Numbered from the stretch's first letter, positions 7,741-16,918 are shown. The stretch is DNA of 64,000 nucleotides from Pseudomonas mosselii (GCF_005796105.1 NZ_VAUO01000013.1:1-64000), one strand, 5' to 3'. Notes: a model not told the origin generated them from the letters alone. Numbers and translations are program-made.

Positions 7741-8744
7741 TGGCTTTCGCCGACCGACTCCTCGCGGCCTGGTATGCCGGGCACCCTGCGCTGGCGCTGC
7801 TGCGCCCGCTGGAGGCGCTGTATCGCCGGGTGGTAACCCGCAAGCGCGCGCGTTTCCTCACGGGCGATAGCCCAAGCTACCGCGCCCCCGTGCCGGTGAT
7901 CGTGGTCGGCAACATCACTGTCGGCGGCACCGGCAAGACGCCGATGATCCTCTGGCTGATCGAACACTGCCGCCAACGCGGCCTTAAGGTTGGCGTGGTC
8001 AGCCGTGGCTACGGCGCCAAGCCCCCCCATCATCCCTGGCGGGTCGCCGCCGACCAGCCCGCCGAGCAGGCCGGTGACGAACCGCTGCTGATCGTGCAGC
8101 GCTCCGGCGTGCCGTTGGTGATCGACCCCGACCGTGCCCGTGCGGTACAGGCGTTGCTGAACAGCGACGCCCCCGACCTGATCCTGTGCGACGACGGCAT
8201 GCAGCACTATCGCCTGGCCCGTGACCTTGAGCTGGTGCTGATCGACGCCGCGCGTGGCCTGGGTAACCGTCGTTGCCTGCCCGCCGGGCCGCTGCGCGAG
8301 CCGGCCGAGCGCCTGCTGGAGGCGGATGCGGTGTTGTTCAACGGCGCTGCGGCGGACCGTGACGAGGGCTTTGCCTTCAGCCTGCAACCCACCGCGCTGA
8401 TCAACCTGCGCAGCGGCGAGCGCCGCGCGCTGGACCTGTTCCCCGCCGGGCAGGCGCTGCATGCGGTGGCCGGTATCGGTAACCCGCAACGTTTCTTCAA
8501 TACCCTGCTGGGGCTAAACTGGCAGCCGGTGCCGCACCCTTTCGCCGATCATGCGCCTTACAGTCGCGAGGTACTGTCATTCAGCCCGTCGCTGCCGCTG
8601 GTGATGACCGAGAAGGACGCGGTCAAATGCCGGCCATTCGCCGCCGACGACTGGTGGTATCTGGCGGTCGATGCGGTGCCGTCGCCGGCCTTCAGGGCCT
8701 GGTTCGACAACCAGCTCGCTGGCCTGCTGCCTGCCCGGCCCTGA
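7740..8744 (+). CDS. lpxK: Tetraacyldisaccharide 4'-kinase
   Basis: 334 residues, normal family length. It phosphorylates the 4' position of the lipid A disaccharide at the inner membrane. The P-loop is GNITVGGTGKTP near 58-69, and the N-terminus is amphipathic, as expected for a membrane-associated kinase. Its start overlaps exbD and it lies upstream of kdsB, so consecutive lipid A/Kdo steps share an operon. Confidence 0.96.
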   Translation: MAFADRLLAAWYAGHPALALLRPLEALYRRVVTRKRARFLTGDSPSYRAPVPVIVVGNITVGGTGKTPMILWLIEHCRQRGLKVGVVSRGYGAKPPHHPWRVAADQPAEQAGDEPLLIVQRSGVPLVIDPDRARAVQALLNSDAPDLILCDDGMQHYRLARDLELVLIDAARGLGNRRCLPAGPLREPAERLLEADAVLFNGAAADRDEGFAFSLQPTALINLRSGERRALDLFPAGQALHAVAGIGNPQRFFNTLLGLNWQPVPHPFADHAPYSREVLSFSPSLPLVMTEKDAVKCRPFAADDWWYLAVDAVPSPAFRAWFDNQLAGLLPARP

Positions 8745-8777
8745 GTCTTTTTCAATGCCTTTCTCAAGGACACCTGC

Positions 8778-8963
8778 ATGGACACCAAACTGCTCGACAT
8801 CCTGGCCTGCCCGATCACCAAGGGGCCGCTCAAGCTCAGCGCCGACAAGACCGAGCTGATCAGCAAGGGCGCAGGCCTGGCCTACCCGATCCGTGACGGT
8901 ATCCCGGTGATGCTGGAAACCGAGGCGCGCACCCTGACCGACGAAGAGCGCCTGGACAAATGA
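8778..8963 (+). CDS. Trm112 family protein (YcaR-like)
   Basis: 61 residues with the family pattern: MDTKLLDILACPITKGPL at the N-terminus and YPIRDGIPVMLETEA near the C-terminus. Only one of the expected zinc-ligand cysteines (in ACPITKG) remains, as in other lpxK-kdsB neighbours. In other organisms Trm112 activates methyltransferases; its role here is unknown. Its stop overlaps the kdsB start (ATGA). Confidence 0.9.
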   Translation: MDTKLLDILACPITKGPLKLSADKTELISKGAGLAYPIRDGIPVMLETEARTLTDEERLDK

Positions 8964-9724
8964 GCCTGGACTTCACCGTGGTGATTCCCGCCCGCCTGCG
9001 CTCCACGCGCTTGCCGGGTAAGCCGCTGCTGGCGATTGCCGGCAAGCCGATGATTCAGCATGTGTGGGAGCAGGCGCGCAAGAGTGGTGCAGCGCGCGTG
9101 GTCATCGCGACGGACGATGCCAGCATCGTCGAGGCCTGCCAGGCGTTTGGCGGCGAAGTCCTGATGACCCGCGCCGACCATGAGTCGGGCACCGATCGCC
9201 TGGCCGAAGTCGCCGCCCAGCTGGGGCTGGCCGCCGATGCCATCGTGGTCAACGTGCAGGGTGACGAGCCGCTGATTCCGCCGGTGATCATCGATCAAGT
9301 GGCGGCTAACCTGGCCGCGCACCCCGAGGCCGGCATCGCCACCTTGGCCGAGCCGATCCATGAGCCGCATAGCGTGTTCAACCCCAACGCGGTCAAGGTC
9401 ACCAGCGACAAGAACGGCCTGGCGCTGACCTTCAGCCGCGCGCCGCTGCCGTGGGCCCGCGACGCCTTTGCCCATGACCGCGAGCAACTGCCTGCAGGTG
9501 TGCCGTACCGCCGCCATATCGGCATGTATGCCTATCGCGTGGGCTTCTTGCAGGACTTCGTCGGTTGGGGGCCGTGCTGGCTCGAGCAGACCGAGGCGCT
9601 GGAGCAACTGCGTGCGTTGTGGCATGGCGTGCGGATCCACGTCGCCGATGCCATCGAGGCGCCGGCAGTGGGCGTCGACACCCCAGAAGACCTGGAGCGC
9701 GTGCGGCGCTTGCTGGAGGCCTGA
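8960..9724 (+). CDS. kdsB: 3-deoxy-manno-octulosonate cytidylyltransferase
   Basis: 254 residues. It activates Kdo with CTP to CMP-Kdo, the donor for the inner core of lipopolysaccharide. The nucleotide-binding opening IPARLRSTRLPGKPL (10-24) is intact, as are NVQGDEPLI and the C-terminal GVDTPEDLERV. It overlaps its neighbours on both sides (ATGA before, TGATG after). Confidence 0.96.
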   Translation: MSLDFTVVIPARLRSTRLPGKPLLAIAGKPMIQHVWEQARKSGAARVVIATDDASIVEACQAFGGEVLMTRADHESGTDRLAEVAAQLGLAADAIVVNVQGDEPLIPPVIIDQVAANLAAHPEAGIATLAEPIHEPHSVFNPNAVKVTSDKNGLALTFSRAPLPWARDAFAHDREQLPAGVPYRRHIGMYAYRVGFLQDFVGWGPCWLEQTEALEQLRALWHGVRIHVADAIEAPAVGVDTPEDLERVRRLLEA

Positions 9725-10188
9725 TGCGCGTTCTGTTCGTCTGTCTTGGCAATATCTGCCGTTCACCTACCGCTGAAGGCGTGCTGCGCCATCAATTGCA
9801 GGCCGAAGGCCTCGCTGAGCGGGTGCAGGTGGCGTCCGCCGGTACGGGTGACTGGCACGTCGGCAAGGCACCCGACAGCCGTACCTGCAAGGCCGCGCTG
9901 GCGCGTGGCTACGACCTCTCGCGCCAGCGTGCGCAGCAGGTCAAGGCGGCGCACTTCAACGAGTACGACCTGATCCTGGCCATGGACAAGAGCAACCTTG
10001 GCAACCTACAGGCCTTGCGCCCGCAGGGTAGCCGTGGCGAACTCGACTTGTTCCTGCGCCGCTACGGCGCAGCCCTGGACGAAGTGCCAGACCCTTACTA
10101 TGGCGGTGCCGACGGCTTCGAGCAGGTGCTCGACTTGGTCGAGGCGGCCTGTCGGGAGCTGGTGCTGGAAATCAAGGGGCGGTTATGA
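9724..10188 (+). CDS. Low-molecular-weight protein tyrosine phosphatase
   Basis: 154 residues, start ATG overlapping the kdsB stop. The phosphate-binding loop CLGNICRS has the CX5R catalytic pattern (Cys7, Arg13), and the general-acid loop appears as DPYYGG near residue 123. It dephosphorylates tyrosine residues or small phosphates in the cytoplasm. Envelope context suggests a role in polysaccharide control but proves nothing. Confidence 0.93.
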   Translation: MRVLFVCLGNICRSPTAEGVLRHQLQAEGLAERVQVASAGTGDWHVGKAPDSRTCKAALARGYDLSRQRAQQVKAAHFNEYDLILAMDKSNLGNLQALRPQGSRGELDLFLRRYGAALDEVPDPYYGGADGFEQVLDLVEAACRELVLEIKGRL

Positions 10189-11204
10189 CGACGAACTGGC
10201 AGGAGCGGGTTTCGCTCAAGCCCTACAACACCTTTGGCATCGACGTGCGAGCACGTTACTTCGCCCAGGCCCATGACGACGACGAGGTGCGCCAGGCCCT
10301 GGCCGAGGCTGGCGCACGGCAGTTGCCGGTCCTGGTGATCGGCGGTGGTAGCAACCTGTTGTTGACCGGTGATATCGACGCGCTGGTGCTGCACATGGCC
10401 AGTCGTGGTCGACGCTTACTCTGCGATGAGGGGGAGCGGGTGGTGGTGGAGGCTGAGGCTGGCGAGCCTTGGCATCCCTTTGTGCAGTGGAGCTTGGAGC
10501 AGGGCTTGTGTGGCCTGGAAAATCTCAGCCTGATCCCAGGCACCGTGGGCGCCGCGCCGATGCAGAACGTCGGCGCCTACGGGGTGGAGATCAAGGACGT
10601 GTTCGCCGGCCTTACCGCACTTGATCGCCAGACCGGTGAGCTTCGGGACTTCTCGCTTGAAGAATGCGACTTTGGCTACCGTGACAGCCTGTTCAAGCGT
10701 AAGCCTGGCCGCTGGTTGATCCTGCGTGTGCGATTCGTGCTTGGCCGCTCGCTCAATGCCCACCTGGACTATGGTCCGGTGCGCCAGCGCCTGGCAGAGC
10801 AGGGCGTTGAAACGGTCACCGCCAAGGCGATCAGTGCGGCGATTTGCAGCATCCGCCGCGAGAAGTTGCCAGACCCAGCCGAGCTGGGCAATGCCGGCAG
10901 CTTCTTCAAGAACCCGGTGGTGACGGGTGCATTGGCCGAAAGGATCCGCGCGCAATACCCCAACGTAGTGGCTTATCCGCAGGCTGATGGGCAAGTGAAG
11001 CTGGCTGCTGGCTGGTTGATCGAGCAGGCCGGCTGGAAGGGCCATCGTGAGGGCGATGCCGGTGTGCATCGTTTGCAGTCGCTGGTGCTGGTCAACTATG
11101 GGCAGGCCAGCGGTGCGCAACTGCATGCGCTGGCGCAGCGCATCCAGGCCGATATCTTCGAGCGTTTCGGGGTGACGCTTGAGATGGAGCCGAACCTGTA
11201 CTGA
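10185..11204 (+). CDS. murB: UDP-N-acetylenolpyruvoylglucosamine reductase
   Basis: 339 residues, type I MurB length. It is a FAD-dependent cytoplasmic enzyme that makes UDP-N-acetylmuramate for peptidoglycan. FAD-binding motifs: LVIGGGSNLLLTGD near 46-59 and the loop ENLSLIPGTVGAAPMQNVGA near 112-131. The catalytic Ser lies in GNAGSFFKNP near 238. ATGA overlap with the phosphatase; the operon ends here at a strong hairpin. Confidence 0.97.
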   Translation: MTTNWQERVSLKPYNTFGIDVRARYFAQAHDDDEVRQALAEAGARQLPVLVIGGGSNLLLTGDIDALVLHMASRGRRLLCDEGERVVVEAEAGEPWHPFVQWSLEQGLCGLENLSLIPGTVGAAPMQNVGAYGVEIKDVFAGLTALDRQTGELRDFSLEECDFGYRDSLFKRKPGRWLILRVRFVLGRSLNAHLDYGPVRQRLAEQGVETVTAKAISAAICSIRREKLPDPAELGNAGSFFKNPVVTGALAERIRAQYPNVVAYPQADGQVKLAAGWLIEQAGWKGHREGDAGVHRLQSLVLVNYGQASGAQLHALAQRIQADIFERFGVTLEMEPNLY

Positions 11205-11265
11205 GTCGCAGCCAGTGATACCCGGCGAAGCCGTTAGCCTTTAACCGCAAGGCCCAAAAAGAAAA

Positions 11266-11294
11266 AGCCCCGCCAGTTTGCACTGGCGGGGCTT
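11266..11294. terminator. Bidirectional terminator between murB and rne
   Basis: Stem agccccgccag / ctggcggggct with a short loop, an A-run on the left and a cttt on the right, between two convergent genes. It can serve both strands. Confidence 0.88.
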
Positions 11295-11313
11295 TCTCAT
11301 TCAGCGACCGGAA

Positions 11314-14300
11314 TCAACCGTGATGAGGCTTGTGCTCGTCTTCGGTGGTTTCCAGGGCTGGAGCAGCTTCGGCGGCAGCTTGGGCAGCGGCAGCGGCCTC
11401 TGCTTCACGCTTGCGGCGACGCACTTCACGCGGGTCGTTTGGCGCGCGGCCGTTCGACAGCATGACGGTGGCCGGCTCGACCGGCGCCTGTTCGGCAGCC
11501 ACTGGGGCTGGCTCGGCGGCTGGAGCTTCGACAGGATTGGCCTCGACCACTGGGGCGGGCTGTTCGGCTGCCGGCGCTTCAACGACCGGTGCTGGCTCAG
11601 GCTCTGGGGCTTCGACCACAGGCGCTTCTACCACCACAGCCTCAGCGACTGGCGTTGCCACGACAGGGGCAGGCTCGGCAGCTACTTCGGCTGGCTGCTC
11701 CACCGGGGCCTCTTCGACGACCGGTTGCGGAGCGACTTCTACCACAGGCGCGATGCTTGGTTCGACGGCCACTGGCTCGCTGACTGGCTGCTCGACGACC
11801 GGTGCAATGGCAACGGCTTCGGCTTGTTCAGTGGCTTGCTCGGTGCTTTCGGCCTGGGCCTGGGCAACGGCTTCGCTGGCGCGTTCGGCCTGCTGGTTAG
11901 CCTGGGCTTCTGCTTCGGCACTGATGTTGCTGCTGGCGACGGCGGCGGTCACGGCGATACCTGCGGCCAGTTCAGCGCCCAGCTCGGTGGCTTGGTGCTG
12001 TTGCGGCTGCTCGTCGTTGCCTTCTTCGTCGCCGCCTTCGATCAGCTCGCCGTTGGCATTGCGCTGGCGTTCACGACGGTTGCTGCGACGGCGCTGGCCA
12101 CGCGAACGACGGCGTGGACGCTCGCCATCGGCACCTTCCTGCTCGTCCTGCAGCAGCTCTTCGTTCGGCAGTTGCTCTTCGGCAAGCTCGGCGGCCTGTT
12201 CGGCAACCTGCTCGTCCGCACGCGGCTGACGCTCTTCGCGTGGCGGACGCGGCTGACGCTCTTCACGTGGAGCACGCTCTTCGCGAGGGGCACGTTCTTC
12301 GCGTGGTGCGCGCTCTTCACGCGGGGCACGCTCTTCGCGTGGTGCGCGTTCTTCGCGCGGGGCACGCTCTTCGCGTGGTGCGCGTTCTTCACGAGGAGCA
12401 CGTTCTTCACGTGGCTGGCGCTCTTCGCGCTCGGCTGGAGTGGCATCCAGCGGCTCACGCAGCTCACGCACGCGTTCCTCACGGTTGCCACGGCGGTCTT
12501 CACGCGGCTGGCGCGGTGCGCGTTCTTCGCGAGGTGCGCGTTCTTCACGTGGAGCACGCTCTTCACGCGGGGCACGTTCCTCGCGCGGTGCGCGCTCTTC
12601 ACGTGGCTGGCGCTCTTCGCGTGGCGCACGCTCGGCACGCTCTTCGCGCGGCTTGCGTTCTTCGTCACGACGACCGTTGCGGTTGCGGCTCTGCTGGCGA
12701 CCGTTACGGCGCTCTTCGTTGCGCGCCGGGCGCTCGCTGGCCGGTTTCTCGGCCGGGGCAGGGGCGGCGGCGGGCTCTTCCTTGCCGGCGAACAGGCTGA
12801 CCAGCGACTTGACCAAGCCTTTGAACAGGCTTGGCTCTGGGGCGCTTGGCGCTGCCACGACCGGTGCGGCAGGCTGCGGTTGTTCGGCGCTCGGGACCGG
12901 TGCGTTGGCACGCGCTGGTGCGGTCTTCACCGCCGCTTCCTGGCGAACCAGAGTACGGGTGGCGGTCGGCTGCGGGGCCTCTTCGGCTTCGGAGGCGGCG
13001 ATCTCGTAGCTGGACTGGTTGTTCAGCACTTCCGGGTTGTCGTCGCGCAGGCGCTGGACTTCGAAATGCGGGGTTTCCAGGTGATCGTTCGGCAGAATGA
13101 TGATGCGCGCACGGGTGCGCAATTCGATCTTGGTGATCGAGTTGCGTTTCTCGTTGAGCAGGAATGCAGCCACCGGGATTGGCACCTGGGCACGTACCTC
13201 GGCGGTACGGTCCTTCAGGGCTTCTTCTTCGATCAGGCGCAGGATCGCCAGCGACAGCGACTCGACGTCACGGATGATGCCGGTGCCGGAGCAGCGTGGG
13301 CAGACGATACCGCTGCTTTCGCCCAGCGATGGACGCAGGCGCTGACGCGACATTTCCAGCAGGCCGAAGCGCGAGATGCGACCAACTTGCACGCGTGCAC
13401 GGTCGGCTTCCAGGCATTCGCGTACACGCTCTTCGACCGCGCGCTGGTTCTTGGCTGGGGTCATGTCGATGAAGTCGATCACGATCAGGCCGCCGATGTC
13501 GCGCAGGCGCAGTTGGCGGGCGATCTCTTCGGCGGCTTCCAGGTTGGTTTGCAGCGCCGTCTCTTCGATGTCGCTACCTTTGGTGGCGCGCGCCGAGTTG
13601 ATGTCGATGGAAACCAGGGCTTCGGTCGGGTCGATCACGATCGAGCCACCGGACGGCAGGTCGACGACGCGCTGGAAGGCGGTCTCGATCTGGCTTTCGA
13701 TCTGGAAGCGGTTGAACAGCGGTACGCTGTCTTCGTACAGCTTCACCTTGCTGGCGTACTGCGGCATCACCTGGCGGATGAAGGTCAGGGCTTCTTCCTG
13801 GGCATCGATGCTGTCGATCAGCACTTCGCCGATGTCCTGGCGCAGGTAGTCGCGGATCGCGCGGATGATGACGTTGCTTTCCTGGTAGATCAGGAACGGC
13901 GCGGCGCGGTCTTGCGAGGCTTCCTTGATGGCGGTCCACAGTTGCAGCAGGTAGTCGAGGTCCCACTGCATTTCTTCGCTGCTGCGGCCAAGGCCAGCGG
14001 TACGCACGATCAGGCCCATGTCGCCGGGAACGGTCAGGCCGTTGAGCGCTTCACGCAGTTCGTTGCGCTCTTCGCCTTCGATGCGGCGGGAGATGCCGCC
14101 AGCACGTGGGTTGTTGGGCATCAGCACCAGGTAGCGACCGGCCAGGCTGATGAAGGTGGTCAGGGCGGCGCCTTTGTTGCCGCGCTCTTCCTTCTCGACC
14201 TGGACGATGACCTCTTGGCCTTCGCTCAGCACTTCCTTGATGTTGACTCGGCCTTCGGGGGCCTTCTTGAAGTACTCGCGGGAAATTTCCTTGAGCGGCA

Positions 14301-14502
14301 GGAAGCCGTGACGTTCGGAGCCGAAGTCGACGAACGCGGCTTCGAGGCTAGGTTCGATGCGGGTGATCTTGCCTTTGTAGATGTTGGCCTTTTTCTGCTC
14401 ACGGGCGCCGGATTCGATATCCAGGTCGTAGAGGCGCTGGCCATCCACCAGTGCTACACGCAACTCTTCGGGTTGAGTCGCGTTAATCAGCATTCTTTTC
14501 AT
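11314..14502 (-). CDS. rne: Ribonuclease E
   Basis: 1062 residues from MKRMLINATQ; an in-frame ATG 16 codons upstream has no family match. Essential endonuclease for mRNA decay and rRNA/tRNA processing and scaffold of the degradosome. S1 RNA-binding domain about 35-120, DNase I-like catalytic core with SIDIN and IDFIDM (the two Mg-binding Asp), and the zinc-link CPRCSGTG. The C-terminal half is disordered: an Arg-rich region with many REERAP repeats (roughly 600-760), an acidic Gln/Glu stretch, then Pro/Val/Ala-rich repeats. The start has only a poor Shine-Dalgarno and follows a stable hairpin (14515-14534), consistent with the autoregulation known for RNase E. Confidence 0.97.
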   Translation of the reverse strand: MKRMLINATQPEELRVALVDGQRLYDLDIESGAREQKKANIYKGKITRIEPSLEAAFVDFGSERHGFLPLKEISREYFKKAPEGRVNIKEVLSEGQEVIVQVEKEERGNKGAALTTFISLAGRYLVLMPNNPRAGGISRRIEGEERNELREALNGLTVPGDMGLIVRTAGLGRSSEEMQWDLDYLLQLWTAIKEASQDRAAPFLIYQESNVIIRAIRDYLRQDIGEVLIDSIDAQEEALTFIRQVMPQYASKVKLYEDSVPLFNRFQIESQIETAFQRVVDLPSGGSIVIDPTEALVSIDINSARATKGSDIEETALQTNLEAAEEIARQLRLRDIGGLIVIDFIDMTPAKNQRAVEERVRECLEADRARVQVGRISRFGLLEMSRQRLRPSLGESSGIVCPRCSGTGIIRDVESLSLAILRLIEEEALKDRTAEVRAQVPIPVAAFLLNEKRNSITKIELRTRARIIILPNDHLETPHFEVQRLRDDNPEVLNNQSSYEIAASEAEEAPQPTATRTLVRQEAAVKTAPARANAPVPSAEQPQPAAPVVAAPSAPEPSLFKGLVKSLVSLFAGKEEPAAAPAPAEKPASERPARNEERRNGRQQSRNRNGRRDEERKPREERAERAPREERQPREERAPREERAPREERAPREERAPREERAPRQPREDRRGNREERVRELREPLDATPAEREERQPREERAPREERAPREERAPREERAPREERAPREERAPREERAPREERAPREERQPRPPREERQPRADEQVAEQAAELAEEQLPNEELLQDEQEGADGERPRRRSRGQRRRSNRRERQRNANGELIEGGDEEGNDEQPQQHQATELGAELAAGIAVTAAVASSNISAEAEAQANQQAERASEAVAQAQAESTEQATEQAEAVAIAPVVEQPVSEPVAVEPSIAPVVEVAPQPVVEEAPVEQPAEVAAEPAPVVATPVAEAVVVEAPVVEAPEPEPAPVVEAPAAEQPAPVVEANPVEAPAAEPAPVAAEQAPVEPATVMLSNGRAPNDPREVRRRKREAEAAAAAQAAAEAAPALETTEDEHKPHHG
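12226..12664 (-). repeat. Intragenic 18-bp tandem repeats encoding REERAP
   Basis: Two blocks of 18-base units inside rne, separated by a non-repeat spacer (about 12440-12510). They encode runs of REERAP/REERQP, about nine units in the block nearer the C-terminus and about five in the other. Codons vary at third positions, so many units are near-identical rather than identical. Confidence 0.85.
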
Positions 14503-15216
14503 GTTGTACCGTCGGTTTCCGGGCTGCCGGAAACGGCGTTCGGCCCACACGACTTGTCATGATAGGTGCCAAGGTGCGCAAAGGGTGGTGTGCCACCCCC
14601 GTGTCGAGCAACGTTCGGCACCAGCCGGTTACCCAGCCTGCCGTTGTCGCGACGACGCGTCCTGTTTGCTGCGGTGCAGACCGGAACCTGTGGTATCAGA
14701 AGCAACCGACAGGCCTGGTGCACTCAGTCAGGAGGAGGAATCAACCGTCGGCCGTGGATGCTCGTCGAGCGTCTGTTCAGGACATTGTCCGCTTGCCGAC
14801 CAGTGGTCGGTGGCTGGACGCCGTGCCACACGTTCCGAGGGCTGTGCATCTCCACCCTGCACGTATCCCTGAAAATTCGGTGCTGCCGCGCGCTGAATCC
14901 GCAACGGGTTGCATTTTTCGCCAGCTCCGTCACGAGCTGGCGCCATAACATATCCAAGGCAGGTATTTCCGAAGCATTCGCCCGGAATGCGCGGAAACGT
15001 CGGTGGCGGGCAGAGGTGCTGCGAAAAGAATCGGGTAAGCAGGTGAAACACCGCACTTGTCGTTTTTTTTCGGTCTTCTCTACACGGCGCTGGTGGCGAT
15101 TCCAGGCATTCATTAAACTGGCGAGCGCTCCGTAGGACGGCCTCGCGTCCTCGGGAATTGCGATGGTCAGGGCCGGCGTAGAGCCTGTTGCCGCTGGCCT
15201 GCCGCTTTTGGCGGCG
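14503..15216 (-). promoter_or_regulatory. Long 5' leader of rne
   Basis: About 710 untranslated bases between the inferred transcription start near 15216 and the rne ATG. Hairpins seen: cgccagctc/gagctggcg (14919-14942) and gtttccgg/ccggaaac (14515-14534), the latter just before the start codon. No credible gene on either strand. In E. coli a shorter leader mediates feedback by RNase E; the same role here is inference. Confidence 0.6.
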
Positions 15217-15222
15217 TTCGCG

Positions 15223-15251
15223 ACTATAGCAGCAATGATTAAGTGCTTCAA
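15223..15251 (-). promoter_or_regulatory. Probable rne promoter
   Basis: Minus strand TTGAAG (15251-15246), 17-base spacer, TATAGT (15228-15223). Both hexamers are close to sigma-70 consensus. Confidence 0.6.
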
Positions 15252-15264
15252 TTCCATAAAAAAT

Positions 15265-15273
15265 TGTTATGAT
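15265..15273 (+). promoter_or_regulatory. Extended -10 promoter of rluC
   Basis: TGTTATGAT is an extended -10 element (TGn-TATGAT). The expected start of transcription, seven bases past it, coincides with the rluC ATG at 15280. The -35 region is weak. Confidence 0.5.
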
Positions 15274-15279
15274 CCCGCC

Positions 15280-16239
15280 ATGACGACCAATACCCCCCCG
15301 ACTTCCGGCGTTCAGCTGATCGAAGTGGCGCCCGAGCTTGCCGGCCAGCGCATCGACAATTTCCTCATCACCGCCCTCAAAGGCGTGCCCAAAACCCTGG
15401 TCTACCGCATCCTGCGTAAGGGTGAAGTGCGGGTGAACAAGGGGCGTATCAAGCCTGAATACAAGCTCCAGGCCGGTGATATCGTGCGCGTGCCGCCGGT
15501 TCGCTTGCCCGAGCGCGACGAGCCGGCGCCAGTGGCCCAAGGGCTGCTGCAGCGCCTGGAAGCTGCGATTGTCTTCGAGGACAAGGCGCTGATCGTGATG
15601 AACAAGCCCGCCGGTATTGCCGTGCATGGCGGCAGCGGCCTGAGCTTCGGCGTAATCGAGGCGCTGCGCCAGCTGCGCCCGGATGCCAAGGAGCTTGAGT
15701 TGGTGCACCGCCTGGACCGTGACACCTCGGGCCTGCTGATGATCGCCAAGAAGCGCAGCATGCTGCGCCACCTGCATGCTGCCCTGCGTGGCGATGGCGT
15801 GGACAAGCGCTACATGGCGCTGGTTCGCGGTCATTGGCCTACCGCCAAGAAGCAAGTCAATGCGCCGTTGCAGAAGAGCAATCTGCGTTCGGGCGAGCGT
15901 ATGGTCGAGGTGAGCGAGGAGGGCAAGGAGGCGCTGACGATGTTTCGCGTGCTGCGCCGCTTCGGCGAGTTCGCGACGATGGTCGAGGCGCGGCCGATCA
16001 CTGGACGTACCCACCAGATTCGTGTGCATACCCTGCACGCCGGGCACATGATTGCCGGCGACAGCAAGTACGGTGACGAAGACTTCACCCGTGAAATCCG
16101 CGACCTCGGCGGCAAGCGCCTGTTCCTGCATGCCTACCAGCTCACGGTGCCGCTGCCCGATGGCGGCGAGCTCAAGCTGGAGGCTCCGGTGGATGACATG
16201 TGGGCCAAGACCGTCGAGCGTCTGGCGTCTGGCTCATGA
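15280..16239 (+). CDS. rluC: 23S rRNA pseudouridine(955/2504/2580) synthase
   Basis: 319 residues. N-terminal S4 RNA-binding domain (about 18-80, QRIDNFLITALKGVPKTLVY), then the RluA-type catalytic domain with HRLDRDTSGLLMIAK containing the catalytic Asp, and the C-terminal RTHQIRVH motif. It modifies three uridines in 23S rRNA. The ATG at 15280 has no Shine-Dalgarno and sits at the predicted transcription start, so the mRNA may be leaderless. It overlaps the next gene by ATGA. Confidence 0.95.
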   Translation: MTTNTPPTSGVQLIEVAPELAGQRIDNFLITALKGVPKTLVYRILRKGEVRVNKGRIKPEYKLQAGDIVRVPPVRLPERDEPAPVAQGLLQRLEAAIVFEDKALIVMNKPAGIAVHGGSGLSFGVIEALRQLRPDAKELELVHRLDRDTSGLLMIAKKRSMLRHLHAALRGDGVDKRYMALVRGHWPTAKKQVNAPLQKSNLRSGERMVEVSEEGKEALTMFRVLRRFGEFATMVEARPITGRTHQIRVHTLHAGHMIAGDSKYGDEDFTREIRDLGGKRLFLHAYQLTVPLPDGGELKLEAPVDDMWAKTVERLASGS

Positions 16240-16916
16240 GCAAGCGTTACGACCTGCTGATCTTCGACTGGGATGGCACGTTGGCGGACTCTGTCGGTCG
16301 GATCGTCGAGGCCATGAACCAAGCCGCCGAGCGCGCGGGCGAGGCGTCGTGTAGTGAAGAGGCGATCAAAGGCATCATCGGGCTCGCTCTCGATGAGGCG
16401 ATCAGTGTGCTGTACCCGCACCTGGCGGTGGCGCAGGTGCAAGCGTTTCGTCAGCATTATGCTGAGATCTACATGGCCCTGGACCAGCAGCCTTCGCCGC
16501 TGTTCGAGGGGGTGGTGGAGTCGCTTGAGGCCTTTCGTGCAGAGGGCTACCGTCTGGCGGTGGCCACCGGCAAGGCGCGGCGCGGGCTGGATCGGGTGCT
16601 TGAGGTTCACGGCTGGGAACGCTACTTCGATATTACGCGCGGTGCCGACGAGGCGCGGGGCAAGCCGCATCCGTTGATGCTTGAGCAGATTCTGGCGCAT
16701 TGCCAGGTCGAGCCGGGGCGGGCGCTGATGGTCGGAGATTCTGTATTCGATCTGCAGATGGCCAGCAATGCTGGCATGCATTCGGTGGCGGTGGGTTACG
16801 GCGCGATGTCGTTGCAAGCCCTTGCCGAGTTCGGGCCGCAGGTATGTATCGATCATTTTTCTCAACTGCGCGAGTGGCTGGCAGCCCCGGTGCAGTTCAA
16901 CTCCCAGGGTAGGTGA
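16236..16916 (+). CDS. HAD-superfamily hydrolase, phosphoglycolate-phosphatase-like
   Basis: 226 residues. HAD motif I FDWDGTLADS near residue 8-17, motif II VATGKARRG near 110, motif IV MVGDSVFDLQMA near 165. A phosphatase for a small phosphate ester; the substrate is not evident. Coupled to rluC by ATGA and to sppA by a short gap. The same trio is found in other pseudomonads. Confidence 0.92.
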   Translation: MSKRYDLLIFDWDGTLADSVGRIVEAMNQAAERAGEASCSEEAIKGIIGLALDEAISVLYPHLAVAQVQAFRQHYAEIYMALDQQPSPLFEGVVESLEAFRAEGYRLAVATGKARRGLDRVLEVHGWERYFDITRGADEARGKPHPLMLEQILAHCQVEPGRALMVGDSVFDLQMASNAGMHSVAVGYGAMSLQALAEFGPQVCIDHFSQLREWLAAPVQFNSQGR

Positions 16917-16918
16917 GC

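Noticed and set aside
11278..14562. Open plus-strand frame of 1094 codons across the whole of rne
   Set aside because: It is antisense to a well-recognised RNase E, is composed of Leu/Phe/Arg/Thr-biased low-complexity sequence mirroring the repeats and matches no family. Long antisense frames are common in GC-rich genes.
14566..15135. Plus-strand ORF in the rne leader, near an AGGAGGAGG sequence
   Set aside because: The ribosome-site-like run is about 18 bases before the nearest suitable ATG, the protein looks random and the region is explained as the rne leader.
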